This document shows positions 22,401 to 31,499 of a stretch of DNA of 64,000 nucleotides, one piece after another. The stretch is taken from contig NW_017803987.1 of assembly GCF_001625305.1 (NCBI RefSeq), positions 1,941,803 to 2,005,802 on the forward strand. Direction: 5' to 3'. How positions within the stretch are numbered: the stretch's first letter is position 1; every line of letters begins with the position of its first letter. Under the pieces are notes generated by a model that saw only the letters and a program-made list of their open reading frames with translations, was not told the DNA's origin and made no database searches. The stretch is from Branchiostoma belcheri. Its lineage: Eukaryota > Chordata > Leptocardii > Amphioxiformes > Branchiostomatidae. The translations under genes were made by a program, and so were the position numbers.

Positions 22401-24656
22401 ATTTAAACTGTTCTCCAACTCAAAATTTAACTCACCGGAATTTTCGACTGAACCACTCAGTCTTCCTCAGCTATCTGACCCAAATGCTGTGGACACGTGA
22501 TTTCCCCACGTGTGACGTCAGCAAAGGGTCAAAGGTTGTCTGAAGTCGATATCGCCCCCCGTCCCGGTTGAGCGATGGTTGAAGTGCCCTGATGTATATG
22601 GCCTCTCTTGAAGTAATCCTGTTCGGTATCCAAGATTCTGATCCCCTCCAGATCCAGTTTTGGTGTCTTTTAACCCAAAATGCAATTTGCAAAAGGTGAT
22701 CCATTGGTTTCTACCAGTCCCGCACACATAGGGGTGATATCCATGACCCAAATCCATGTTCACGTTTGATCTGCCTATTTCACCAGAAGGCATCGGTGAC
22801 GTAATGGGTCCTATTAATCTAATTATCTGGCCATGAAATTACTACTCTGTTAACATTAGTACATAAAAGAACATCTTAATGAAAATGATAAAGAGAAGCC
22901 AGAGAACGAGTAATCACCTGACAGAATTCGGTAGGCTGTTGGCAGCATGTTAGTCCTTCTACAATCACGGCATTCGTTGTATCTTATCCAAAAGACATAC
23001 ATATAATATAGAGTAAATCAGTACCCTCTGAACACCCCTGGGGTATAGCTGAGGGAAGGGGGAGCGGTGCGCGGCTATGGCAGGGCGACTGCTGTTTGGC
23101 CTTTAAAGGCTTTACTGTCGTGGCCTTCACAACTTGGCCCGGCAGTTGACGAAAATTCATGCATGGACGGATGTCATCCATATAATCAAATCAACATGGG
23201 ATATGAATTTAACAACTTTAAATAGATTTACGAATGTATAAAATCTTCGCCTTCTTGTTCAGTGGTTAGTCTGTATCGGCTGGTGCACCGCCACAGCGAC
23301 CGCCCTTGCCGTGGTGTACGGCATGTACGGAGTCTACAACGGGGCAGTCCTCACCTACTCAGGCAACCTGTTCTTTGTCACCGTGCACCGGGTTGTCTGG
23401 GCCATGGCGATTGGCTGGATGGTCGTCGCCTGTTACCATGGATACGGAGGTGCTAGTAATGACGTTTGTCTATTTGTTTGTTTTATTAGCGTCTCATTAG
23501 TGTTGCATAAGGAAAACATAATGTTTTGCTCTGTTTCTTCTTCTCCTAACAAATAAGGTCAATGACCTGAACCAGACGTCTGTCACCATGGTAACTGGTG
23601 TTGGGTTACACCATGTTGCAATTTTATAGCAGGAGGGACTCCTGTCACCATATATATGAATGTGTTTGAGTAAGAATTAGCAGATCAGACCATATGCAAA
23701 GGTAAACATTATGGATTTGCTTTGAAATTTTATTGGATGTATCTTGTTCCTACATCACTCACTCACTCACTCACTCACTCACTCACTCACTCACTCACTG
23801 TCCGTTTACATGACTATTCTAAAAATGCCTCGAGTGTGCTAACGCATGTTGGTAGTAAATGAGTATCCACCTACACCATTTAAACACAGGTGTGGTGAAC
23901 ACTATCCTGTCCTGGAACGTCTGGGTTCCCCTGAGTCGTCTGACGTACTCCGCCTATCTCATACATCCCATCGTCATGTACCTGACGTACCACACTGCCG
24001 AGAGTACGATACACCTAACCACCTTCAACATGGTACGTACATCTCTAACTCAGTACAATAACTGCTGCGTGATGGTGGAGAATATCTTCTTCTAGATACC
24101 CTGCTGCTTTGACATAGTTCCGTTTGGTGTAGAATATATGCATAGCATAATAGCCAGTTAACTACTCTCCAAGCAGAGGTTTTTTTTATTCCAACATGTA
24201 ATCACAAGACGTCTATATATATAGTGACGGCACATTCAAGTTTTTTTCAACTTACGTTATATCAAATTTTATGCCACCACCAACACAGAGGACGAATACA
24301 TTTACAGGGCAGTAAGGTAACCGAGAAAAGTCGTGTAAAGTGCCTTTCCCAAGGGCACAAGGTAGGTGGCATGTCAGGACTCGAACCCGGACATCTTGGT
24401 TCCGAGTCGTTAGCAGTCTCTGCCGTTGTGTACGCCACACGACCCCACAGTCACCACTTTTACTCTACTGTACATGTGTTTGTATTTGCTTGCATAGATC
24501 CACCTGTTCCTGGGACATCTCATGCTAGGGTACGGCCTGGCAGTCCTGGTGTTTGTGTTTGTGGAGAGTCCTATTATCAGTCTACTGAAGATCGCTGTGG
24601 GAAACAGAGCTGCACCAAACCAGCACCGTCCTTTAGATTACAAAAGTTTACCGTGA
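16441..24656 (+). CDS. NRF-6-like multipass acyltransferase (complete, 16 exons)
   Basis: Exons: 16441-16711, 17035-17198, 17648-17726, 17962-18058, 18409-18499, 18828-18855, 19284-19451, 19973-20066, 20290-20391, 20595-20760, 21139-21218, 21672-21782, 22145-22292, 23263-23449, 23890-24032, 24498-24656; 695 residues. A signal peptide (MKLLLGLCFLLVALRVVCA) leads into an NRF domain with LDACGKPPSGIL, NLNWLGSYPQC and GLCVPDSC. A first membrane helix follows (about 206-220), then an acyltransferase-3 domain opening HGIRFLSLSWVILGHTY (His276, Arg279, His290) with about ten helices, including WYLANDMQFFIIG and VFVESPI near the end. C. elegans NRF-6 and relatives act in epithelial lipid transport; the substrate here is unknown. 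I chose the ATG at 16441 because it opens the signal peptide; an in-frame ATG exists at 16324. The exon 13 acceptor is poor; an in-frame alternative at 22124 adds seven residues. Confidence 0.93.
16700..16815 (+). repeat. About 30-bp tandem repeat spanning the exon 1 donor of the NRF-like gene
   Basis: CTACACAGTAAGCAATTTAC at the exon 1 donor is followed by near copies with ACTAACTCTACGCTCTACAC repeated. About four units carry alternating CTACACAG or ATACAG, so donor- and acceptor-like sites are repeated in the intron. Confidence 0.8.
16848..17008. repeat. Family D repeat (partial)
   Basis: GGGTTACATCATGTTGCAAT and TTTGCTTTGCAAATGTTAC identify the family. This is one of four copies in introns of the NRF-like gene. 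Confidence 0.75.
17157..17315 (+). repeat. Triplicated exon 2 end and splice donor of the NRF-like gene
   Basis: TACTTCTTGGCAC begins units at 17157, 17214 and 17265, spaced 57 and 51 bp. Each ends with GAACAAACCAATCAGGTGAG or a one-base variant (GATCAGGTGGG). The first unit is exon 2 coding sequence; the two intronic copies stay open in the same frame. Confidence 0.9.
18195..18342. repeat. GT-rich microsatellite
   Basis: Interrupted (GT)n in intron 4 of the NRF-like gene. The apparent Cys/Val-rich frame is a repeat artefact. Confidence 0.95.
18596..18812. repeat. Family D repeat
   Basis: From CCCGAAGGAAAACATATTG to GGTAAACATTATGCATTTGC, with GGGTTACATCATGTTGCAAT inside. It ends about 15 bp before the exon 6 acceptor and precedes its T-rich tract. 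Confidence 0.8.
19655..19880 (-). mobile_element. Penelope-like element tail, decayed
   Basis: It shares CACGTGTGACGTCAGCAA, GGTCAAAGGTT and CCCGTCCCGGT with the better copy at 22430-22800. On the minus strand the hammerhead-like boxes are degraded (CAGATGA ... GTCGATT). It lies in intron 7 of the NRF-like gene. Confidence 0.5.
20793..21112. repeat. Two adjoining family D repeats
   Basis: A partial copy (20793-20893) ending CCTTCGGTAAACATAA is followed at once by a near-complete one starting AAGTAACATTTGCAAAGCAA. Both are in the same orientation, in intron 10 of the NRF-like gene. Confidence 0.75.
21795..22085. mobile_element. MITE family E remnant
   Basis: Pieces matching the element at 30312-30634: GGGTTGGACAAGTT near 21796, and ATGGTCATTTCCACTTGG with CCACTTGCCCAAAA near 21980-22020. 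The copy is interrupted and lacks its right terminus. It fills much of intron 12 just before the weak exon 13 acceptor. Confidence 0.6.
22358..22800 (-). mobile_element. Penelope-like retroelement 3' end: GIY-YIG-type C-terminus plus hammerhead-like motif
   Basis: The minus strand encodes REAIYIRALQPSLNRDGG followed by a DPLL motif, the C-terminal signature associated with the GIY-YIG endonuclease of Penelope-like elements. Directly downstream on the same strand come CTGAGGA (22470-22464), a stem GACTGA/TCAGTC, GAAA and a short stem III. The copy then ends at the family's boundary motif near 22360. The RT is missing, so this is a 5'-truncated copy in intron 13 of the NRF-like gene. The endonuclease assignment rests on the motif. 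Confidence 0.6.
23505..23738. repeat. Family D repeat
   Basis: From GGAAAACATAATGTTTTGC to GGTAAACATTATGGATTTGC, with GGGTTACACCATGTTGCAAT inside; in intron 14 of the NRF-like gene. Confidence 0.8.
23756..23801. repeat. (ACTC)n microsatellite
   Basis: About eleven uninterrupted CACT/ACTC units in intron 14 of the NRF-like gene. Confidence 0.95.
24290..24455 (-). mobile_element. tRNA-derived SINE
   Basis: Reverse orientation of the family: TGCCTTTCCCAAGGGCACAA and the tRNA-like GGACTCGAACCCGGAC. It lies about 40 bp before the last exon of the NRF-like gene. Confidence 0.8.
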
Positions 24657-24682
24657 ATATAGTTTGAACAAACCAAAAATGA

Positions 24683-24917
24683 TACACGTCTACCAGCCTC
24701 TACCAGGCTTGGGGAGGCGGCTGAAAAGAGTAGAAATCGGCCAAATAGAGAGATTAGTATGCCAAGGGAGTTTGTCCGTTGAGAGAACATTTGGGGTGCG
24801 GCGAAATGTTCTCTCAACGGACAAACTCCCTTAGCATACTTATCTCTCTATTTGGCCGATTTCTACTCTTTCCAGCCGCCTCCACAAGCCTGGTACCAGT
24901 AGAGGCTACACGTCTAC
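24683..24917. mobile_element. Foldback element with target-site duplication
   Basis: TACACGTCTAC occurs at 24683-24693 and again at 24907-24917. Between them lies a near-perfect palindrome of about 213 bp with arms starting AGCCTCTACCAGGCTTG and a small central loop around 24790-24805. It is just 27 bp past the NRF-like stop codon, so the transcript's 3'UTR would carry a very stable hairpin if it extends this far. Confidence 0.9.
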
Positions 24918-25211
24918 AAACTATTCTAAGAAATAGAACTTTTATTTGATTTACATTCAAACTTGTACCGAAGAAAAATTAATTTGGGACGTAATGCTTT
25001 CATCATCATATCCCCTGTAAAATCGAAATAATTAGATCACTAATGTTAAAACCCCTCAACCATGGATATCAATTGCTTTCCTGTCAGATAACAAGCACGT
25101 AACAAGTACGTACACACATTTAACTCATTGGTAACATCGATAGAGAGACCTATAATGTCTTCCTATGTTCTTCCTAATATCTTGGTGTCCGGCCATGAGT
25201 TACATGTAGTC

Positions 25212-25217
25212 AATAAA
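25212..25217 (+). terminator. Candidate poly(A) signal of the NRF-like gene
   Basis: First AATAAA past the foldback element, about 560 bp after the stop codon. Confidence 0.35.
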
Positions 25218-25295
25218 AAAACGTCGCCGAGGCGGGTTTTTTGAACACCACATTTATTTATTTGTCTTTTGTTTTTCAAAATCAAGCGAAAATTA

Positions 25296-25345
25296 ATGCG
25301 CAATGATGTCATCCATAAAAATTACATGCTGTGGCCTTATGGTAT
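25296..25345. mobile_element. MITE family B right-end fragment
   Basis: GATGTCATCCATAAAAATTA followed by a GCTGTGGCCTTA terminus. Only the end is present. Confidence 0.65.
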
Positions 25346-25465
25346 TACGGCGAACTTTTTTTCACAAGACACCCTATGAAACTAAGTATTATCCACCTGT
25401 ACATGACACTGCACTTTTTACACAATGTCATGCTAATACACCGCACTGCTACCCTGGAATCCAGA

Positions 25466-25625
25466 ACTCGTTTTCCGGGCCGCAAGATCCCTTCGCCCGC
25501 TGGTGTAAATTACCGCTACGGGGGAGTCTAGCCCGGGCCGGACAAACCCCTCGGGCTCAACTCCCCCGTAGCGCTAATTTAGGCAGGCGGGCAAAGGGCT
25601 CTCGGCTGCCAAAGGAAAACGGCTA
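25466..25625. repeat. GC-rich foldback sequence
   Basis: Imperfect arms of about 55 bp pair CGCCCGC...TACGGGGGAG with CTCCCCCGTAGCG...GGCGGGC. A smaller GC-rich palindrome sits at the centre (AGCCCGGGCC...GGGCT). Its composition is far above that of the flanks. No coding potential; origin unknown. Confidence 0.75.
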
Positions 25626-25644
25626 ACGGTCCGATACTACCGCA

Positions 25645-25735
25645 CTGTTATGCTGCGCTCACTTGGTGGCTTTATTCGGTGGTTATAGCAACTGACAAGG
25701 CTTTATCACACCATATTCACCTCGGGGCGGGACAT
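25645..25735. repeat. Right half of a foldback MITE also found at 60827
   Basis: CTGCGCTCACTTGGTGGC and AACTGACAAGGCTTTATCAC match the element at 60827-60935, but the left arm is missing here. Confidence 0.65.
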
Positions 25736-26379
25736 TAACCCTTAATTATTGTACCTAGTTGCATGAGTTTGCAAAACATTCTCTCTATGTACAGGTAACA
25801 TACATCAATGCATGACGTTGCAAAACATACCAAGGTTAAACTAACTGACCACGCCCCCTCAACATGACTGTGCATATAAACAGCCAACATAATACGCATA
25901 CCAAAGACCGCAGCAAAACGTAACGATGTAATGGTTTAGTCAATAGCTGCATTATCATTTCAGCCCAAATCTCAATATTTTATGGTTGCATGTTTTCTTG
26001 AACTAATGTTGTTAATTAATATAAAAAGTCACTACACTACAGAGATTGTGTGGGATATAGAAATTGAAGTTTAATTTTGAATGTACTTTGTTCTGATGCT
26101 GTCAAACCCGGAAGTGAGTTGACATTTGAAAAGGCCCGGGCCTCGAATCTGGGATCAGACCAGTTGCAAGATTTTGAGAAAGACATAAGAAAGGAGCCAG
26201 AACCTGTACCAGTCCTGGTCTAACGAAGACGTATACTGACTTCTGAACACGTAAGTTTACTTGTGGAATAATTTGTTTTCTTCCCAAACTTGTAACAAAT
26301 CAACCATGGCGTCTCTGAAAGTTGTAACTTGTTTACAACTACAATGAGGTGTTTATAATATTTATTCAACCTTCTTGTT

Positions 26380-26690
26380 GCATTTTAAGTTTACGTGGTC
26401 CTAAAGGTTGAACAAATGACACAGAGTATGGTTTGGCAAATGATCTACTCTTCAAATTCAGTTATTTACATCTTCGTCTTTTTTGTTTGATTTTGGCATT
26501 TTATGGCATTGGTATCGTTTTCAATATTGTTTTTTGGCACCAATACTAGTATGGTATTAAGTTATATGTTCATTCTGCAACTGTTTTGTACGATTTACAG
26601 GGATGGTTGAAAACTTTTTTTCTTTGGAAACTGCTGAAAATTCATGTCATCCATATTTATAATCAAATCAACATGTCCTTGCATAATTCC
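26380..26690. mobile_element. MITE family A (reversed, left end lost)
   Basis: Its interior (GTTTGATTTTGGCATTTTAT, TGTACGATTTACAGGGATGG) is the reverse complement of the interior at 1500-1690. It ends ATGTCATCCAT...AATCAACATGTCCTT. It lies upstream of the FMN reductase start, probably in a 5'UTR intron. Confidence 0.7.
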
Positions 26691-26732
26691 TTTCAATAAT
26701 TTACCTTGTCCCCCCAACTAGGTTAAGGGACC

Positions 26733-26920
26733 GCATTCTCTTTTTAGCGAACGCCCAGGAATTGTCGCACGAATCTTTATTTTTTTGTGTGTGTGTGTGT
26801 GGTCATGTCCAGAGTGTGCTCCCGCATGTTCGGACCAAGTTTGAAGCGAATCCATGATATCAGCTTTGTGCGACAATTCCTGGGCGTTTGTGGGCGTTCG
26901 CTAAAAAGAGAAACCCTAAG
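26733..26920. mobile_element. MITE with TTTTTAGCGAACGCCC termini
   Basis: CTCTTTTTAGCGAACGCCCA and GGAATTGTCGCAC at the left are mirrored at the right by GTGCGACAATTCCTGGGCG and CGTTCGCTAAAAAGAG. About 180 bp with a short GT run inside. It ends about 70 bp upstream of the FMN reductase ATG. Confidence 0.85.
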
Positions 26921-26987
26921 GGACTAGGTATAGGCTAGGTAGGTAGTATTGTTACTTAATGCATATCTTTTCCCTGACAGACACACC

Positions 26988-29513
26988 ATGTCAACCCCAC
27001 TGAAAGTCGTGCTGTTTCTTGGCTCGGTGCGGGAAGGTCGATTGGGCCTACGCGTCGCCAAGTTCATGTTAAATCAGCTGAAGAAAAAGGGCTATGAGGT
27101 GTCATTCTTTGGTGAGTTTGTGATCTATCTGTATCTGTATATAGCTGGTTACTGCCCTTTGGCGTAGCACACCAGCTTCTGTATCTGTTAGCCGGTCTAA
27201 CCGCCCTTCAGCATAACACACCAGCTAAATCTATCTGTTAGCCGGTCTAACCGCCTTTCAGTGTAATATATGAGCTTCTATTTCTGTATACCGGGTATTA
27301 TAACTAACTAAAGCTGGTTACCGCCCTTTGGCCTAACACACCCGCTTCTGTATCTGTTAGCCGGTCTAACTGCCCTTTGGTGTAATATATGAGCTTCTGT
27401 TTCTGTATATTATAACTAACTAAAGCTGGTTACCGCCGTTCGGTCTAACACACCCGCTTCTGTATCTGTTAGCCGGTCTAACTGCCCTTCGATACGTATA
27501 ACACACCAGCTTTGCAGGCACGTGGCGCGGTGGCAGCTGGCTACATTACACCAAACAACATGTTACACCTTGCACTGGTTAGATTGATAGACAAGCTGTT
27601 GCTAGTGCTGAGTGCATGATTGTACTGACATTGTGCTCTTTCTATCCTGTTATCCTCCTGTTCTCAGATCCGGTTGAGATGCCCTTCACCCTGCTCCATA
27701 AACCCATCTTCATGTACCGAGACAAGGCAGAGATTCCAGACTGGCTCAAGACTGCAGATGAACAGGTGAAAAACAAGAAAATCATGTCCCGCTATGGCCA
27801 CACCAATTTAATTTCTTGGTTAAGGGATTTTTCTAGAAAAATTATGGAGCGGGCGGGCAAAAAAAATAAAAATAAAAACAGGCCTAGGCATCCTATTATG
27901 GCCCAAAATGGTACGACAGGAGCCATGAAGTCAACACGCCAGGCTGGTTCAAAATTTAAACAATGAATTATGAACTTTTAATGATACCACTGCATTGAAA
28001 GATGGAATAACTTCTAATAATTTCTACAGTAACTTACTAAATAAACTTGGTAACTTGGTGTTATTTTACAAATCCCTGTTCAGATCCGTGCGGCAGATGC
28101 GTATGTTGTTGTGTCTGCTGAGTACAACCATTCCATCCCCCCTGCCCTGTCTAACATGTTAGACCACTTCGGAGGATCAGCCTACGCTTTTAAACCTTCC
28201 GGCATTGTCACCTACTCAGCTGGTGAGTAAGGATTCATCACACAATTTTCTACCTCCACGATTTGAGCCATTTGGAGGCCACAATTTGCTAAGCAGTATT
28301 TAAAGTTTTAGCTATGAAAAAGGAATCATGCATAAAGTTTGTCCTGCTTCAAAAATACTTCAATAGTTATATTAGTATAATTATTAATATTACTATTTTT
28401 TATTATTTTTACAATTGTATATAATGAAAGATATTTTATGGCAGTGTATTGTATTGTATTTTAATGACTAATGTATGTTATTGTAGGAATTTGTATTTCA
28501 TGTGACAGTCAACAATTGTTTGACACCGTAATTTGTATTGCACTGTATTTATATTGTTGTGTTTGGGAGGACAACTTGAAAAAGTGTCAACACACCTGTT
28601 TTGTCCTCCCCTCCACTTGTGTGTTTGTACTTGTGGTGAATTCTAATAAATAAGTAAATAAATATTGATACCTTCTAATTCTGAAGGTCAGTATGGTGGG
28701 ATGCGTGCGGCCATGCAGCTGAGAGCCATGTTAGGAGAACTGGGGATGCTGAGTATCTCCAACATATTTGGTGTTCCTGTGGCACAGGTAGGTTTCACCC
28801 CCCTACCACCTCAACCTATTAAATTAATAACATGTGCGAACAGTAAAAATCATGTGTTACTCTAGCTATAGTCCAAGTTTGAGGTATGTTGAATGTACCT
28901 GCTACACAATACAGATCTCGAATAACTTCTCATCTTCATGTGTGCAAATCATGATCAAAAGTCGTTCAAAATTATTTTAACTTGGGGTGTGGTGCATGCA
29001 TGCACTTTATGACAAGCCGGCACATGCTGGCCTTTATTTTGCAGCATTTATGAGTCGGCACTGCACTGAGTGCTTGAGTTCTGTGGAGTTTTGGCAGCCT
29101 GGGTGCCATCCTCCATATATAACGTTATATAGTTACCGCCAGCTCCCTATTGTCGCTTAAGCTATCATGGACTGTGCAGGATGGCACACAGGCTGCCAGT
29201 TCCACGGAACTCAAGAACTCAGTACAGTTTTACAGTATTCAAGAATTCAGAGGTTTTTTTTTTATTGAGAACTAGGTGAAAATCAATGCACGCACAGATG
29301 TCATCCATAAAATTAAATCAGTGTGGCCTCAGTCAAAGATTGAGTGACTATAATAAGATCACTTCCTTTTCCGCGGAACAGAAGAGTCTTTCTGAGGACG
29401 GAGAGCCGCTGAACGACCACATGGAGCGCGGCGCCGACCGTCTGATCAGTCAGCTGGACTGGTACGCTAACGCTCTCCGCAACCACCGCAACACTGCAGG
29501 CATTCCCTCATAA
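26988..29513 (+). CDS. NAD(P)H-dependent FMN reductase / quinone reductase-like flavoprotein (complete, 5 exons)
   Basis: Exons: 26988-27111, 27668-27765, 28084-28222, 28687-28787, 29382-29513; 197 residues, the usual size for the FMN_red (flavodoxin-like) family. The N-terminal strand [14 protein letters not shown] (residues 7-20) is the FMN phosphate-binding loop. [20 protein letters not shown] (about 79-97) is the second signature loop, where family members have [23 protein letters not shown] follows, as in bacterial and yeast relatives. Such enzymes use NAD(P)H to reduce flavin or quinones in the cytosol; the physiological substrate cannot be read from sequence. The ATG follows an acceptor 7 bp upstream; a likely non-coding first exon ends at a GTAAGT donor near 26250. 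Intron 1 holds an expanded LINE tail array. Confidence 0.9.
27120..27575 (-). mobile_element. LINE 3' end with tandemly amplified tail, FMN reductase intron 1
   Basis: About 65-bp units (GCTGGTTACCGCCCTTTGG, TTCTGTATCTGTTAGCCGGT) repeat five to six times. They lead into GCAGGCACGTGGCGCGGTGG and CAGCTGGCTACATTACACC, the reverse complement of the LINE 3'UTR seen at 29685-29905. The (ACAGAT)-like 3' tail of the element has expanded. Confidence 0.7.
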
Positions 29514-29684
29514 ACATTGTATTTTGCTTAACACTGTGTTATTGCAGTCAACAGAAGCGGAAATATTATATCTACACACTTTTACATGTACCTAATTCAG
29601 TAATAATAATTATTGGTGTCTTATACGGTATAATTGTGCCTTCAAATATCAGAGTTATCAACCAAGAATTGAGGTATTAAAAAA

Positions 29685-29905
29685 CACGTATTTCCCCAGA
29701 ACTATCGTAGACTGGAACTCGTTGCCACCAAGCACAGTTGGGGCATCATCACTAGAAAGCTTTAAACAACTCCTGCAATTAAATATGCAAAGATTGATTG
29801 TAACAAGTTTGTTCGGTGTGATATAGCTAGCTGCCGCCGCGCCGCGTGCCTGCGAAGCTGGTGTGTTACGCTGAAGGGCTATACCGATACAGATACAGAA
29901 TCGTG
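29685..29905 (+). mobile_element. LINE (CR1-like) 3' end
   Basis: The plus strand reads FPRTIVDWNSLPPSTVGASS, then SLESFKQLLQ and a stop, followed by a 3'UTR ending in GATACAGATACAGAA. Minus-strand relatives with the same 3'UTR are at 41570-41825 and 54588-54790. It lies about 170 bp after the FMN reductase stop. Confidence 0.8.
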
Positions 29906-30311
29906 TATGCTGTCAAAAGGTATAGTCGGGCTAACAACACTAACAAGGGACAATATTACACAAGTCTGGTGTGACTATTTTATTGTTTGTTTATTACCGT
30001 CAGTAACTTTCTTATTCAAAAGGGTCAGTATATAACACAGTATTACAGGAACATTGTTTTACATACAGTGTAGTTTACATTTCATTCATGCAAATTACAG
30101 GACTAGTCTGACTCATGATTGTTTAAGATTCAATAAAACTGTTGTGGAATATCTTTGGAAGGAAAGTTTCATTACATGTACATGATATAAGGTAAATTTA
30201 AGGCACTCCATGATTCACATTCTTTAACATAAATGCGTTTTAACCTCAGCATGTACATTGAAATTACACTATCATGGTTCAGTTTGAAATCCCCAATTCC
30301 TCAGCCAGAAT

Positions 30312-30634
30312 ACAGGGTTGGACAAGTTTTCAAAAATCCACTTGCCATCGGGCAAGTAGATGGTCATTTCCACTTGCCCGAACCAACTTTTCACTTGCCC
30401 AAAACGCATTTCTGTGCATTTTACTAGCAGAAAGAAATTATTTCATTATAGAGTTTATAATGCTGGATGCTTTATTTATCAAAATTGTTTGAAACTTGGT
30501 TGAAATACTGCAGGGGCTAATACTTTGCATCCAAAAATTGTACTTGCCCAATCAAGTACTGGGGGATATTTACTTGCCCGAACAGTACTTTTACTTGCCC
30601 CGGGCAAGTGGGCAATGGGACTTGTCCAACCCTG
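30312..30634. mobile_element. MITE family E (full copy)
   Basis: CAGGGTTGGACAAGT at the left and ACTTGTCCAACCCTG at the right are perfect inverted termini, flanked on both sides by GAATA (5-bp duplication). The interior repeats ACTTGCCC/GGGCAAGT several times. It lies between the FMN reductase and UNC45 genes. Confidence 0.9.
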
Positions 30635-31349
30635 GAATACAACCTCTCAGAACAGACTTTAAGACAAGGAGACCATCTGGTATGGCCATTCTTAATATAC
30701 TACATGTACTACTGGTGCATACATGTATGTTATAAGTAGATCTGCCCCTGAAAAATTGGTCAATTGCAAACCAATGCAGAAGCGGACAGCACACCACTGT
30801 CTTGATCCGTGGTTGAAACTAGTTAATATCAAATTAGACTCTGGTTATACAAAATTTGACAGTGCTTGAAACAAAGACATATTTGATATCTTTTTTTATT
30901 GTATATTGAAACAATATCACAAAGTCCTTACTGGATTTACAGAGTGGACTTGAACTTCACTGCAATAGACTTGTCTGCCTGTCACTGGTTGCATGAACTG
31001 CTTACGTCACAGGCTGGGGTGACATTTCAAATAGAACACCATTCTAGAACCAACTTTTGCTTGTGTTGTCCGCCCTGGCACATTACTGATGGCTGGATGT
31101 CTGTCCTCTGTTTCCTTCCACCCAATCTCACCAGATAGCCGATTCTGGTATCTGAGAGCAGAATGCAGACTATCACAGTGATCTGTCAGGGAGGACACCA
31201 CAAGCAAAAGCCGCATTCAATTTCCAGGTTCTACATGTAGAGCGGTGTTCAATTCGAATTGTCCCCCCTGTGACGTAAGCAGTTCTAGCAATCCCTGAAA
31301 GTTAAACAGATCTACATTTTCGAATGAAAGCTCATCTGTGTTGGTAGAA

Positions 31350-31436
31350 TACATAGTTAAAGAGTTTGACTTGTTCCAACACAAGCATGGTGAGTTCTCC
31401 TTATTGTGTTGGAACAAGTCAAACTCTTTAACTATA
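31350..31436. repeat. Inverted repeat just beyond the UNC45 poly(A) signal
   Basis: ATAGTTAAAGAGTTTGACTT...CCAACACAA and its reverse complement are separated by about 20 bp. ATGAAAGCTCATCTGTGTTG flanks it, the same boundary motif as the Penelope-like tails at 5152 and 36300. Confidence 0.85.
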
Positions 31437-31445
31437 GATCTACAT

Positions 31446-31451
31446 TTTATT
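31446..31451 (-). terminator. UNC45: Candidate UNC45 poly(A) signal
   Basis: AATAAA on the minus strand about 50 bp after the stop codon, followed within about 10 bp by the inverted repeat at 31350-31436. A compact 3'UTR is implied. Confidence 0.5.
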
Positions 31452-31499
31452 CTGTACAGATGGTGGGGAGGGGGGTGGCATGAGAGTTTGTAGGAAGAT

